DNA of 64,000 nucleotides. Origin: Stieleria mannarensis (GTDB lineage: Bacteria > Planctomycetota > Planctomycetia > Pirellulales > Pirellulaceae). Below the pieces are notes generated by a model that saw nothing but the letters and a program-made list of their open reading frames with translations, made no database searches and was not told the origin of the DNA. A program made the position numbers and the translations under genes. Location: contig NZ_JACEHH010000002.1 in the NCBI RefSeq assembly GCF_014154935.1, forward strand, positions 248,001 through 312,000, written 5' to 3'. Numbering within the stretch: position 1 is the stretch's first letter; each line of letters opens with the position of its first letter. Positions 36,017-44,671 of the stretch are shown in pieces.

Positions 36017-36095
36017 TCGGATAAACGGTAGTGGACGACGCGAGGAGCCCTGGCAGTTCGCAATCCCCGGTGGACTCGTCGCCTCGTCCACTACG
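36017..36095. repeat. Palindromic repeat family C, copy 2
   Basis: TCGGATAAACGGTAGTGGACG ... CCTCGTCCACTACG: outer arms GTAGTGGACGA and TCGTCCACTAC are exact inverses. It begins 56 bp after the ABC ATPase stop and ends 6 bp before the end of the aldehyde dehydrogenase gene, hence between convergent genes. Confidence 0.75.
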
Positions 36096-36101
36096 GGTCT
36101 G

Positions 36102-37541
36102 CTACGCGTTGGCCGCGACGGGCAGATCGGCGACTTGGTAGGCGCGCGAACGGAACAGGAAATCGATGATGTTTCCTTCGTGCGGTTGCAACCAGTTCAA
36201 TCGATTCGTCGGAATCGGGCCGATGTTGACGCGATCGATGTCCACGCACGCCCCGGCCGCGGCAACCAACTCGGGATCGCGGGTCAGCACGGTGCCGACC
36301 AAGGTCGGTCCGATGCGTCGCAGCATCTCGGCCTGCGGACACTCCACCACACTGACAAACGGGAACATGTATTCTTTCATCGCCACACCGCGGTCCGGTG
36401 AGTCGGCGTGGACGACCATCGGCCGCAAGTAGGCACAGTGCTCGCGTTCGATCAATTTGTCCCCGTACTCGGCGGTCATGTCCGTCACGCCGCTTTCGGC
36501 CAAGTCTTGCTGGACCATCGCATGGGTTCCGGTCGCCATCGCGGGAACGGTGAAGGCCGCCAGTTGGGCGTTGTCATCGGTCGGCGGCAGCACGTCGACG
36601 GGGCCGATCCGTTTGGCGATCGCCGCGGCGATCTCGCGGGTGTGCCGGCTGGCCCAGATGCCGCTGCAATTGATGCACGAGCGGCCCGAGTTGCTGAGCA
36701 CGCTTTCGACCATCATGTCCAAGTACAATTCCCAATCGTCGACCACATCATCGCCGATCAAGATCTTGGACCACCCCGGCCCGTGGGCTTGAACACGAGG
36801 ATTGCCGGCGTGTTGGGCGACCGTTTCGGCGCTGCCGAAAATCATGCTCCGCGGCGTCTTGGTCATGATCGCGCCACCGGCATCGTGACCGCCCGGGTAC
36901 AAACCGAACGCCTCGGCCGGAACACCGGCCTGGATGAACGCCGACACCATCCGGTAGGGCGTCCAGGGCTCTTGGGACCCCGGTTTCAAGGCGAGACCGA
37001 TTTGCAGCGGGATCGCGGGCAACCAAAGCGTGTGAACGCCCGGCGAATTGTTCGGCAAAATCGCTCCCAAAACAGGCGTTTGGGCCTGGTAGCTGACGAT
37101 CACGCCGCGGCCTTCTTCACCATATCCCTTGCTGAGGATATCCAAGTCCAAACCGCGGGTCAGACAATCCAGGATCTCGTCAATGTGGCTGAGGACGAAG
37201 CTGTTCTTTTTCAAGTTCGACCGACACATGTGCTCGGGCAATCCCGTGCTGGCCGATTGCTGGTGCACGAACTGATCGACCGATTGCATCGAGTCGCCGA
37301 CGGGCAACTCCGCGGTCTCGAACAACTCGGCCGCCTTCTTGGACATCGCGATCAATTCGTCGGTCGAATGTTTCAGCAGTGCCGCCCGAGCCTTGTGGGC
37401 CTGCTTCATGTCACGCGCGACGATGCCGCCGCCGACGCTGCCGAACTTCGCGATCGGCTCGCCGGTGTCGAAGTGCACGACGTCTTTGATTTCCATCGAC
37501 TCGTAGGGCTTGCCCCAGCGAAGCGGTTGTAATGTGATCAT
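36102..37541 (-). CDS. Aldehyde dehydrogenase superfamily protein, acylating (LuxC/EutE-like) type
   Basis: 479 residues. NAD-binding and substrate loops of the ALDH fold are seen: GAILPNNSPGVHTLWLPA near 178, LALKPGSQEPWTPYRMV near 200, and the cysteine region SNSGRSCINCSGIWA near 305, with Cys in the GRSC position. The general-base E-L-G-G motif of hydrolytic ALDHs is not seen, as in CoA-acylating enzymes. Length fits LuxC fatty-acyl reductases (about 480). With the acyl-activating enzyme encoded upstream (37741-38874, LuxE-sized) it could reduce an activated acyl group to an aldehyde. A plain ALDH role is also possible. Confidence 0.75.
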   Translation of the reverse strand: MITLQPLRWGKPYESMEIKDVVHFDTGEPIAKFGSVGGGIVARDMKQAHKARAALLKHSTDELIAMSKKAAELFETAELPVGDSMQSVDQFVHQQSASTGLPEHMCRSNLKKNSFVLSHIDEILDCLTRGLDLDILSKGYGEEGRGVIVSYQAQTPVLGAILPNNSPGVHTLWLPAIPLQIGLALKPGSQEPWTPYRMVSAFIQAGVPAEAFGLYPGGHDAGGAIMTKTPRSMIFGSAETVAQHAGNPRVQAHGPGWSKILIGDDVVDDWELYLDMMVESVLSNSGRSCINCSGIWASRHTREIAAAIAKRIGPVDVLPPTDDNAQLAAFTVPAMATGTHAMVQQDLAESGVTDMTAEYGDKLIEREHCAYLRPMVVHADSPDRGVAMKEYMFPFVSVVECPQAEMLRRIGPTLVGTVLTRDPELVAAAGACVDIDRVNIGPIPTNRLNWLQPHEGNIIDFLFRSRAYQVADLPVAANA

Positions 37542-37644
37542 GTCTGTTTAGGTGAAGGTAGGTAGGAGTGGGTGGACGGCGGACGAGTATCCAGTGGGAC
37601 AGAAATCGTGGAACGACTTGCCGGTCAGGTTCAGGCCTGCCGAT

Positions 37645-37724
37645 AGGCTGGAAGCCTATCCCACAGGGAATCTGACAGGCTGGAAGCCTATCCCACAGGG
37701 AATCTGACAGGCTGGAAGCCTATC
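37645..37724. repeat. 32-bp tandem repeat (2.5 units)
   Basis: Unit AGGCTGGAAGCCTATCCCAC + AGGGAATCTGAC at 37645-37676, exactly repeated at 37677-37708 and partly at 37709-37724. Each unit contains the small palindrome AGGCT-GGA-AGCCT. It fills the gap between the two genes of the reductase/ligase pair. Confidence 0.8.
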
Positions 37725-37740
37725 ACACACGGGCGTCGGG

Positions 37741-38874
37741 CTAATAAACGCCGACGGTGGTCGCGCTTGCCAATTCGTGGAAGGGACGGACGCCGCTGAC
37801 GCCATCCCAAGGGTACATGTCGAACGGCGCTTCGCGTTCGCCTTCATCGCGTTCCATGAATCCGGGAACAAAGAATTCGTCGGTCAGGGTGTACAGTTTG
37901 ACCCGGCCGGTTTCTCCGAATCCGACGACTTGGTTGTAGTCGTCAAAGCTGACCACCTCGGTGACCGCCCGCGGTTGGGGGGCGTAGTAGCTGATCTTGT
38001 ATCCGTCGGCCGCCGTGACCGGCTTGCTGCAGGCCAGGCCCATCAGGGTGTTGCCATAGGTCGGGGTCATGTACACGCCGCCTTCTTCAACCGGCCCGCC
38101 GAGCAATTCTTCGACACAGAACCGGGTCCACTGGGGAGTGAACTCGGTCCCGCCGGAGAAGATCCCCTTGATGCCGACCTCTTGCAAGCTGGTCCCGCGA
38201 TCTTCGAGGGCTTCGCCGAGCGATTCGAGCAGTTTTGGGGTGGCGAACATGCACTTGATGTCGTGACCGGCCGTCAGCACCGTGACCGCTTGATCGATAC
38301 AGTGTTTCTTGTATTCCTCCAGATGCTCCATCCAGCCTTTCTTGATCAGCTTGACGACCCATCGCGGATCCAAGTCGATGCAGAAGCAGATCCCGCCGCG
38401 ATGTTGGGCCAAGTGTTCCACGGCCAAACGCAGCCGCCGCGGCCCGCTGGGACCGAGCATCAACCAATTCGAACCGCGCGGAAAATGCTCATCGGGCAAC
38501 GTGTCGCTGAACAGCTCGTAATCCTTCCAGTGGTCTTCGATCACCATCCGGCTTTTGGGAATCCCGGTGGTGCCGCCGGTTTCGAACACGTAAACCGGTT
38601 TGCCGGCGTGGCCTTTGGGGATCCAACGCTGGATCGGACCACCGCGCAGCCACTCATCTTCGAAGTGCGGGAACTTCTTCAAGTCGTCAAATGACTTGAC
38701 GTCTTTCAGTGGGGCGAACCCCAGCTCTGATTTCTTTTCCAGCCAGAACGGGCTTCCCGTGTCTTCACTGAAGTGCCAATGCACGATCTTGAGAGTGTGT
38801 TCATTCAATCGATCTCTGGCATCCGAAGCACTCTTGGCAACATCTTCGGGAATCGAGCTCTGGGCTGCACTCAT
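37741..38874 (-). CDS. Acyl-activating enzyme (AMP-forming; LuxE / phenylacetate-CoA-ligase-like)
   Basis: 377 residues. The P-loop-like adenylate motif VFETGGTTGIPKSRM near 97 belongs to ANL/LuxE-type adenylating enzymes, and GIKGIFSGGTEFTPQW near 225 and MTPTYGNTLMG near 258 are further conserved blocks (the last resembling the Y-G-x-T motif). Its length is short for full acyl-CoA ligases but matches LuxE acyl-protein synthetases (about 370), which pass activated acyl groups to LuxC. It is followed on the same strand by an acylating-ALDH-like gene, and the two are likely transcribed together. Natural substrate not readable. Confidence 0.7.
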   Translation of the reverse strand: MSAAQSSIPEDVAKSASDARDRLNEHTLKIVHWHFSEDTGSPFWLEKKSELGFAPLKDVKSFDDLKKFPHFEDEWLRGGPIQRWIPKGHAGKPVYVFETGGTTGIPKSRMVIEDHWKDYELFSDTLPDEHFPRGSNWLMLGPSGPRRLRLAVEHLAQHRGGICFCIDLDPRWVVKLIKKGWMEHLEEYKKHCIDQAVTVLTAGHDIKCMFATPKLLESLGEALEDRGTSLQEVGIKGIFSGGTEFTPQWTRFCVEELLGGPVEEGGVYMTPTYGNTLMGLACSKPVTAADGYKISYYAPQPRAVTEVVSFDDYNQVVGFGETGRVKLYTLTDEFFVPGFMERDEGEREAPFDMYPWDGVSGVRPFHELASATTVGVY

Positions 38875-39154
38875 TCTTTTTCTAATCTCGCGGGGCGGTG
38901 ATGGAACAGGCGGGGAGTGTGACCTGGGGTGAAAACTCCAGGCAACTCATTTCCGTCAAACGTGAAGGACCCTATTGTTGCCTTCAGGAAAGTGCGACGA
39001 AAGATCCCCGGGCCGCTGGAAACGGCATTTATCGAGAACGAAAAAAGCCGCGCGTTGCACACGCGCGGCTTTTGGATCATTTGTTAGAGATTGCCAACTC
39101 GGATTCCAGGCCGACGCCGAAGTCGCGACAGACCGGATTATCCGTTCGTTTTGA
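38875..39154. other. Intergenic region with a bidirectional terminator
   Basis: 280 bp without a credible gene. It holds the promoter of the acyl-activating gene (minus strand) and, near 39041-39073, a rho-independent terminator. Confidence 0.5.
39041..39073 (-). terminator. Rho-independent terminator
   Basis: GCCGCGCGT-TGCAC-ACGCGCGGC, a perfect 9-bp stem. On the minus strand it is followed by six T (39041-39046 as A on plus), and on the plus strand by TTTT. It lies about 80 bp after the end of the minus-strand gene 39155-40291 and ends its transcript. Confidence 0.88.
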
Positions 39155-40291
39155 CTAGGGGGTGGCCTGCTGGACTTGCGCCGGAGCCGCGGGGCTGGCA
39201 ACCGGGGGCGTCACCACGGCGTCACTATCATCGCTCGCTCCGATCGCGATCGCCGCTCCGATCCCGCCAAGCACTGCCAGACGCCCCAAGCGTCCGCCGC
39301 CGCCGATACCACCACCGCCGCCGCCGCCGCCGCCACCACCGCCGAAGGATCCGCCCATCGCCGTCGGGTCATAGCCACCCTCCAGCGGGAGCATCACGCC
39401 GCGGTCTTCAACCTCTTCGGACACCAATCGATCTTCGATCACCGTGATCGGTCCAGGAGCGACCTGCATGATGAAGGTGTCCGAGCCTGATTCGGTTTGG
39501 GCGACCAGCGTGGTTTCATTGCCGTTTTCCGCCTGTGCCGATTGAACCATCAACGGGTTGACCAATTCGATCCCCATCAGGCCGAAACCATCTTTGCCCG
39601 AGCCCAGGATCGAGTAGCTGCCCGGTTTCAGGTCCGCGATGCGAAAGTTTCCGGATTCGTCGGTCAGCGTTCGAGCGACTTCGACCCCGTCGCGGTAGAT
39701 CACCACGTTGGCTCCCTGGGCGCCCAGGTTCTCGGTGAAACCGGCTCGAGTCAATCGCCCACGCAAGCCACCTTCGTACTGGCTTAGCCGGACCGATTCG
39801 CCGGTGAATGCACGGCCGCTGGCCATCGGGTTGCTGCTGGGATCGAATTCGACCTTGGTCGCTTGGCCGCTCGGCATGTAGCGGAGGATCGCGTTGCGAA
39901 CCACGCTGAATTCCACCGCACCGGCGGCGATTTCGAATTGGTCACCGATCGGGACATTCGAGCTGACGACGTGCATGGCACAGCAGGCGAACAGGCCCTC
40001 ACCACGGATCATCAGCGTGTAAACGCCGGGTTTAACATCGGCCAGCGTGAACCGTCCGGTCTTGTCCGATTCAGTCGAGGCACCGGCGGATTTGCCGAGT
40101 TGGTCGATCAGCAGCACCTTCGCGCCACGCGCCGCCGAGATGCCTTCGCTGCGGGGAACGATCACACGTCCCTGAATCGATCCGCTCTCCGAAACGCGGA
40201 CCCACTGTTGTTCGGCGACATCCGCCGCGGAGACAAAGCCCGAACTTCCCAGCAAAGCTAGGGTGGCCATGAAGCAGATCAAACGATGCAT
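39155..40291 (-). CDS. Secreted protein with carboxypeptidase-regulatory-like domains and glycine-rich hinge
   Basis: 378 residues with a signal peptide (LICFMATLALLGSSGFVSAAD). Two beta-sandwich modules of the CarboxypepD_reg/transthyretin type follow: SGSIQGRVIVPRS...TGRFTLADVKPGVYTLMI (residues 33-95) and ANVVIYRDGVEVARTLTDESGNFRIADLKPGSYSI (about 195-230). Near residue 315 comes a run of almost only glycine (FGGGGGG...IGGGGRLG) followed by a short hydrophobic, alanine-rich stretch (LAVLGGIGAAIAIGASDDSD) and a Pro/Ala tail. It looks like an exported protein whose hydrophobic C-terminus may reach or span a membrane. Function unknown; cell surface or wall attachment is likely. Confidence 0.75.
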   Translation of the reverse strand: MHRLICFMATLALLGSSGFVSAADVAEQQWVRVSESGSIQGRVIVPRSEGISAARGAKVLLIDQLGKSAGASTESDKTGRFTLADVKPGVYTLMIRGEGLFACCAMHVVSSNVPIGDQFEIAAGAVEFSVVRNAILRYMPSGQATKVEFDPSSNPMASGRAFTGESVRLSQYEGGLRGRLTRAGFTENLGAQGANVVIYRDGVEVARTLTDESGNFRIADLKPGSYSILGSGKDGFGLMGIELVNPLMVQSAQAENGNETTLVAQTESGSDTFIMQVAPGPITVIEDRLVSEEVEDRGVMLPLEGGYDPTAMGGSFGGGGGGGGGGGGIGGGGRLGRLAVLGGIGAAIAIGASDDSDAVVTPPVASPAAPAQVQQATP

Positions 40292-40665
40292 TTCCAGATT
40301 CCAATCAAGATGGAGCGTTGTTGCAGAGGGAAAACCGACCTTTGCAACAGACTATACGAGCAGCAAATAGGGAATTCAACGCTCTTAACGGCAAATTGAC
40401 AATTTGGGGCACCTGGGCCCTTCTGGTGGAGTGGGTGATCGATCACCACCCTAACTAGATTGACCACTGGGAAGAGCTGGGGCGAGGTCGGCGAGTGTCC
40501 TTGGTGGGGGAAAGCCAGGCATCTCCCAACCGCGCCTTAGAGACCAGCCCTCCTTTAAGGGGGGCTCTTCGGATTTCAGAAATTGAAACCCGCACGACCA
40601 CTGCCACGCAGAGTTTGTCTTGAGTGGATGCGTCTCCCCTTCGGCGATTGATCCGAATGTTTCGA
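40292..40665. other. Intergenic region, one short hairpin
   Basis: About 370 bp without credible coding sequence. AGCCCTCCTTTAAGGGGGGCT (40545-40567) is a near-palindrome of two arms with one mismatch and may be the terminator of the oxidoreductase gene (minus strand, ends 40666). Confidence 0.45.
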
Positions 40666-42036
40666 TCACATGTTGATCTCGAAACCTTTTCGGTTCGGTC
40701 GGCTCAGGAAGGCGTTGGCTTGGTCATCGCCGACGATTTCTCGTTTGTCGGCATCCCAGTTGAGTTCGCGTCCGAGTCGCATGGCGATGTTCGACAAGTG
40801 ACAAATTTCCAGCATCCGGTTGTGCGTCCAGACATCGGAGATCGGTTGCTTTCGGGACCTCATCGCGTCGATGAAGTTGGCGGTGTGGTTTTCGCTGACC
40901 GGTCCGCCATAGACTTGCTCGACCGCATCTTCCGGTAGCGGGTTCTTCTCGAGATCCTCGACGGGGCGTCCGACGATCTTTCCGCGATTAACGAAGAAGC
41001 GGCCTTTGGTTCCTTCGAATAAAATTCCGTTGTCGCCTTCGCTGGTGATGATCATCTCGACGCCGTCGGGCATGTCGACGCGGATGCGGAACTTGGTCGC
41101 CGCGTTGTACTGGTCGTTGACCGTGGGGTAACCGTCCTTGTATTCGACCGGCAACGTGTACTCAACCGGGGTCACCTTGCTGGGGCCCGTGTCGCTTGCC
41201 CCGAGTGCCCAGCAAGCGATATCGACGTGGTGGGCTCCCCAGTCGGTCAGTTTTCCGCCGGAGTATTCGTGCCAGTTTCGGAAGGAGTAGTGCGCGTTGC
41301 TGTACAGTGGCACGCCGCCACCATAGCCTTCACGAAGTTCCGGCAGGGCGCGGTAGTCGACTTTCGGTGCCGGGCCGAGCCAGAAGTCCCAGTCGAGTTC
41401 ATCGGGGACGGGGGCGACCGGAATGACCGGCGAGGCGATCATACCGTTGATACCGCAGGTAACTTTCTTGACCGTCCCGATCCGTCCATGGTTGACCAAC
41501 GCGACCGCTTGCAGGAATCGCTGGGCCGACTCGGTTCGCTGCATCGTGCCGACCTGGAACACCTTGCCGGTTTCCTTGACGACCTTTTCGATCAGTTTGC
41601 CTTCGTCGATGGTCAAGGTCAGCGGTTTTTCACAGTAGACGTCTTTGCCCGCGTACATCGCTTCGACCGCGATCTTGGTGTGCCAGTGGTCGGGCGTGGC
41701 GATCATGACCGCGTCGATGTCTTTGCGATCCAGGATTTTGCGGTAATCCTTGTAGGCATCGGGCGCCTTACCTTGGGCCTTTTTCACTTTTTCAACGTTG
41801 GCGCCCAGGACGTTTGAATCGACGTCGGCCAGTGCCGCAAAGTCGGCGAACTTGAAGGACTTTTGCGTGATCGTCCAGCCTTGGTTGCGAAGCCCGATGG
41901 TCGCGAAGACCGGCCGATCGTTGGCGGATTCGAGCCCAAAGGCACGGTTGGATGATGAGGGCAGGACGCTTGCGGCCCCCATGGCGGCCATACCCTGGAG
42001 AATCTGACGGCGAGTTGTTTTGCGATTCGTTGACAT
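40666..42036 (-). CDS. Gfo/Idh/MocA-family oxidoreductase with Tat signal
   Basis: 456 residues. The ATG at 42036, preceded by AAGGA, gives a twin-arginine signal: TRRQILQGMAAMGAASVLP. The Rossmann domain has IATPDHWHTKIAVEAMYAGKDVYCEKPLTLT near 115, containing the family E-K-P motif, and DWGAHHVDIACWALG near 268 is the C-terminal-domain H-x-x-D motif. Planctomycetes carry many exported members that oxidise or isomerise sugars, often for degradation of complex glycans. The cofactor is NAD(P), which must be loaded before export. No sugar specificity is readable. Confidence 0.93.
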   Translation of the reverse strand: MSTNRKTTRRQILQGMAAMGAASVLPSSSNRAFGLESANDRPVFATIGLRNQGWTITQKSFKFADFAALADVDSNVLGANVEKVKKAQGKAPDAYKDYRKILDRKDIDAVMIATPDHWHTKIAVEAMYAGKDVYCEKPLTLTIDEGKLIEKVVKETGKVFQVGTMQRTESAQRFLQAVALVNHGRIGTVKKVTCGINGMIASPVIPVAPVPDELDWDFWLGPAPKVDYRALPELREGYGGGVPLYSNAHYSFRNWHEYSGGKLTDWGAHHVDIACWALGASDTGPSKVTPVEYTLPVEYKDGYPTVNDQYNAATKFRIRVDMPDGVEMIITSEGDNGILFEGTKGRFFVNRGKIVGRPVEDLEKNPLPEDAVEQVYGGPVSENHTANFIDAMRSRKQPISDVWTHNRMLEICHLSNIAMRLGRELNWDADKREIVGDDQANAFLSRPNRKGFEINM

Positions 42037-42143
42037 CGGTTGAAATCCTTGGAGGCGGGAGCAAATGAATCCATCGAAGCCGGTAATTATACTAAAAACC
42101 GCCGGGCAATATCTCTGCCTGAACGTCACTTCTGTTGGTCGCC

Positions 42144-44426
42144 ATGAACCCGTTTAAACTATTTCGCCGCTCCAGACGTGACGTCCCGCAAGCCCACGCG
42201 CACATGACCTGGGCCAGCCAAAGCGTCTCGGACACGATCACACGTACCCGATTGTTTTTGACCAAGCAGATTTGGGCCTGGCCGATCGTCGCCGTGGTGC
42301 TGTTGTCGATCGTCGGTTTTTTCGTTCGCAACGCCATCGAAACGACGATCAAAGGGAACGTCGGCTCGGGCCTGCAAACGCTGGTCGAGTTGGAAACGGA
42401 GATGCTCCGCAAGTGGTTCGCGGTCCAGGAGTCGACCGCCGAATCGCTGGCCAACGACAGTCGGGTGCGGCAGGTCGTCTACGGGCTGCTGGAGCCCCCC
42501 TCCGAACAGGCCGGTTTCCCCACCGGTGACGAAGCCGACCTTCACGGGCAGCTTGCCGAAGAACTCGGGCCCGCAATCGCGGCGCACGACTATGCCGGAT
42601 TCTTGCTAGTGGACAAATCGAAACGGGTCCTTTCGTCCTCCTATGGGGCACTGATCGGTCAGTCGGAGATCGCCGAATACGACCGTTTTCTGGATCGCGC
42701 GCTACAGGGCGAGACGTTTGTTTCGGCGCCGTTTCCGAGCGTGGTGATGATCAAGGGCAGTGACGGCATGTCCCGCGTGGGAGTGCCGACGATGTATGTG
42801 TGCGCCCCGGTCCGTGACACCTCGTTTCAAGTCGTCGGTGCGCTGGCGTTGCAAATCCCTCCCGAGCGCGAGTTCACCGAGATTCTGCAGATGGGGCGGG
42901 TCGGCGAGTCGGGCGAATCGTATGCGTTTGATTCCAAAGGCGCGATGATCTCCAACAGCCGATTCGATGAAGAATTGATCCTGCTGGGATTGCTCCCCGA
43001 CCAAGAGGGATCGCGATCGATGTTGCAGTTGCTCGTTCGTGATCCGGGCGACGATATGACACGCGGCTTCCGACCCAGCGTCCGTCGTTCGCAATTGCCG
43101 CTGACCAAGTTGGCCGCCGCGGCGATCGACGGACACTCCGGCGTGGACGTCGAGGGTTACCGCGACTACCGCGGCGTGTCCGTGATCGGCGCTTGGACGT
43201 GGCTGCCGAAGTATGAAATCGGTGTTGCGATGGAAGTGGACGCCGCCCAGGCGTTTCGGCCGCTGGTGATTTTGCAACGCGCGTTTCTGGCCGTTTACGC
43301 GTTGTTGATCGCCAGTGCCATCGCGATCTTTGTGTTCACCATCATTGTTGCCCGGTTGCAGCGTCAGGCACGGGAAGCGGTGATCGAAGCTCAGCAGCTC
43401 GGACAATACACGTTGGAACAAAAGCTTGGCGAAGGAGGCATGGGCATCGTCTACAAGGGACGCCATTCGATGCTGCGGCGTCCGACCGCGATCAAATTGC
43501 TGCACGCCGACAAGGTCAACGAAGCGTCGATCGCTCGATTCGAACGCGAAGTCCAAATCACGTGTCAGCTAAACCATCCCAACACCATCGCGATCTACGA
43601 TTACGGGCGAACTCCCGAAGGCGTGTTCTACTACGCGATGGAGTATCTGGATGGGATTGATTTGCAGCAGTTGGTCAACCAATACGGCCCACAACCCGAA
43701 TCGAGAGTGATCCACATCTTGTCGCAGATCTGTGGCTCACTGTTCGAAGCCCATTCCAACGGCCTGGTCCACCGCGACGTCAAACCGGCCAACGTCATGC
43801 TGAATCGGCGGGGCTGTCAGCCGGACATGGTGAAGGTGCTCGATTTCGGTTTGGTCAAAGATATCGCGCAAGGCACCGGCGGTCAGAACAGCCGTGGTGA
43901 ACGATCCGAAGACGGAATGTTGACGGGCACGCCGCTGTACATGTCTCCCGAATCGATCCAGGCACCGATGACCATCGATTCCAGCACGGACATCTATGCC
44001 GTCGGAGCGATCGGGTACTTCCTGCTGACCGGATCGCCGGTCTTTGAAGCGGCCAGTATCGCGCAGCTGTGTCAAAAGCACATCGAAGAATCCCCAGTCC
44101 CGCCGTCGCGGAGGGCCAAGATCGACGTGTCGGCGCAACTGGAAGATGCGATCATGAGTTGTCTGGAAAAGTCACGCGCCAGACGCCCGCAAACCGCTCG
44201 CGACCTGGGGCTGCAAATCTCACATTGCCCGGGGGCCGGGAAATGGACGATCGAAGACGGCGACCGCTGGTGGGGCCGCCACGATCGAGGCACCAAAGAC
44301 CAATCGATCAGCGGCGCGTTGAACGCGTCGCTCAGCGGTGTCGGTATCATGCCGACCATGGATCAAACGATCGAGGTCGATCCCTCGGGCGCATCGTCCC
44401 CGGAACCCGGAAAGGAGGACGGGTAA
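42144..44426 (+). CDS. Membrane sensor Ser/Thr protein kinase: periplasmic dCache-like domain, C-terminal Hanks kinase
   Basis: 760 residues from ATG 42144. One transmembrane helix near 44-62 (WPIVAVVLLSIVGFFV), a periplasmic domain of about 300 residues resembling dCache sensor folds (LLVDKSKRVLSSSYGALIG, ..GRVGESGESYAFDSKGAMISNSRF, YRGVSVIGAWTWLPKYEIGVAMEVD), a second helix near 380-402, then a Hanks kinase: GEGGMGIVYKG near 429, AIKLL, HRDVKPANVML near 544, DFGLVKD near 566 and CxxPL-type activation loop LTGTPLYMSPE. Unlike PknB, the kinase comes last, after the sensor, as in histidine kinases. It should couple an extracytoplasmic ligand to protein phosphorylation. Divergent from the oxidoreductase gene 108 bp away. 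Confidence 0.92.
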   Translation: MNPFKLFRRSRRDVPQAHAHMTWASQSVSDTITRTRLFLTKQIWAWPIVAVVLLSIVGFFVRNAIETTIKGNVGSGLQTLVELETEMLRKWFAVQESTAESLANDSRVRQVVYGLLEPPSEQAGFPTGDEADLHGQLAEELGPAIAAHDYAGFLLVDKSKRVLSSSYGALIGQSEIAEYDRFLDRALQGETFVSAPFPSVVMIKGSDGMSRVGVPTMYVCAPVRDTSFQVVGALALQIPPEREFTEILQMGRVGESGESYAFDSKGAMISNSRFDEELILLGLLPDQEGSRSMLQLLVRDPGDDMTRGFRPSVRRSQLPLTKLAAAAIDGHSGVDVEGYRDYRGVSVIGAWTWLPKYEIGVAMEVDAAQAFRPLVILQRAFLAVYALLIASAIAIFVFTIIVARLQRQAREAVIEAQQLGQYTLEQKLGEGGMGIVYKGRHSMLRRPTAIKLLHADKVNEASIARFEREVQITCQLNHPNTIAIYDYGRTPEGVFYYAMEYLDGIDLQQLVNQYGPQPESRVIHILSQICGSLFEAHSNGLVHRDVKPANVMLNRRGCQPDMVKVLDFGLVKDIAQGTGGQNSRGERSEDGMLTGTPLYMSPESIQAPMTIDSSTDIYAVGAIGYFLLTGSPVFEAASIAQLCQKHIEESPVPPSRRAKIDVSAQLEDAIMSCLEKSRARRPQTARDLGLQISHCPGAGKWTIEDGDRWWGRHDRGTKDQSISGALNASLSGVGIMPTMDQTIEVDPSGASSPEPGKEDG

Positions 44427-44428
44427 GA

Positions 44429-44541
44429 GGTGGTCAAAAAACGAGGTGGTCAAAAAAGGATAGGGTAAGCACTGCCCGGATGCACCACGTGCTTCGTTGC
44501 TCAGCGTGTTGGCATTCTTTGACCAACAAATCTTTTGACCC
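44429..44541. repeat. Palindromic repeat family A, copy 1
   Basis: Two direct GGTGGTCAAAAAA(A) blocks (44429-44459) then, after about 58 bp, two inverse blocks TTTGACCAACAAATCTTTTGACC (44517-44540). It starts 3 bp after the kinase stop and lies between convergent genes, so it may also end transcription. Confidence 0.75.
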
Positions 44542-44671
44542 GAATCCACCACCACCGAGCGATGTTCCGATGCCATCGTGTATCTTCTTCTGAAAACTCA
44601 ATGAGCGGTGAGCCGCATCTTGATCAGGAGCCCCGGTGCAGCGTCGGGTAGATCTTGCCATCGGCCCGATG

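Noticed and set aside
37645-37724. CRISPR array
   Set aside because: The repeat is 32 bp but the copies are contiguous without spacers, and no cas genes are present.
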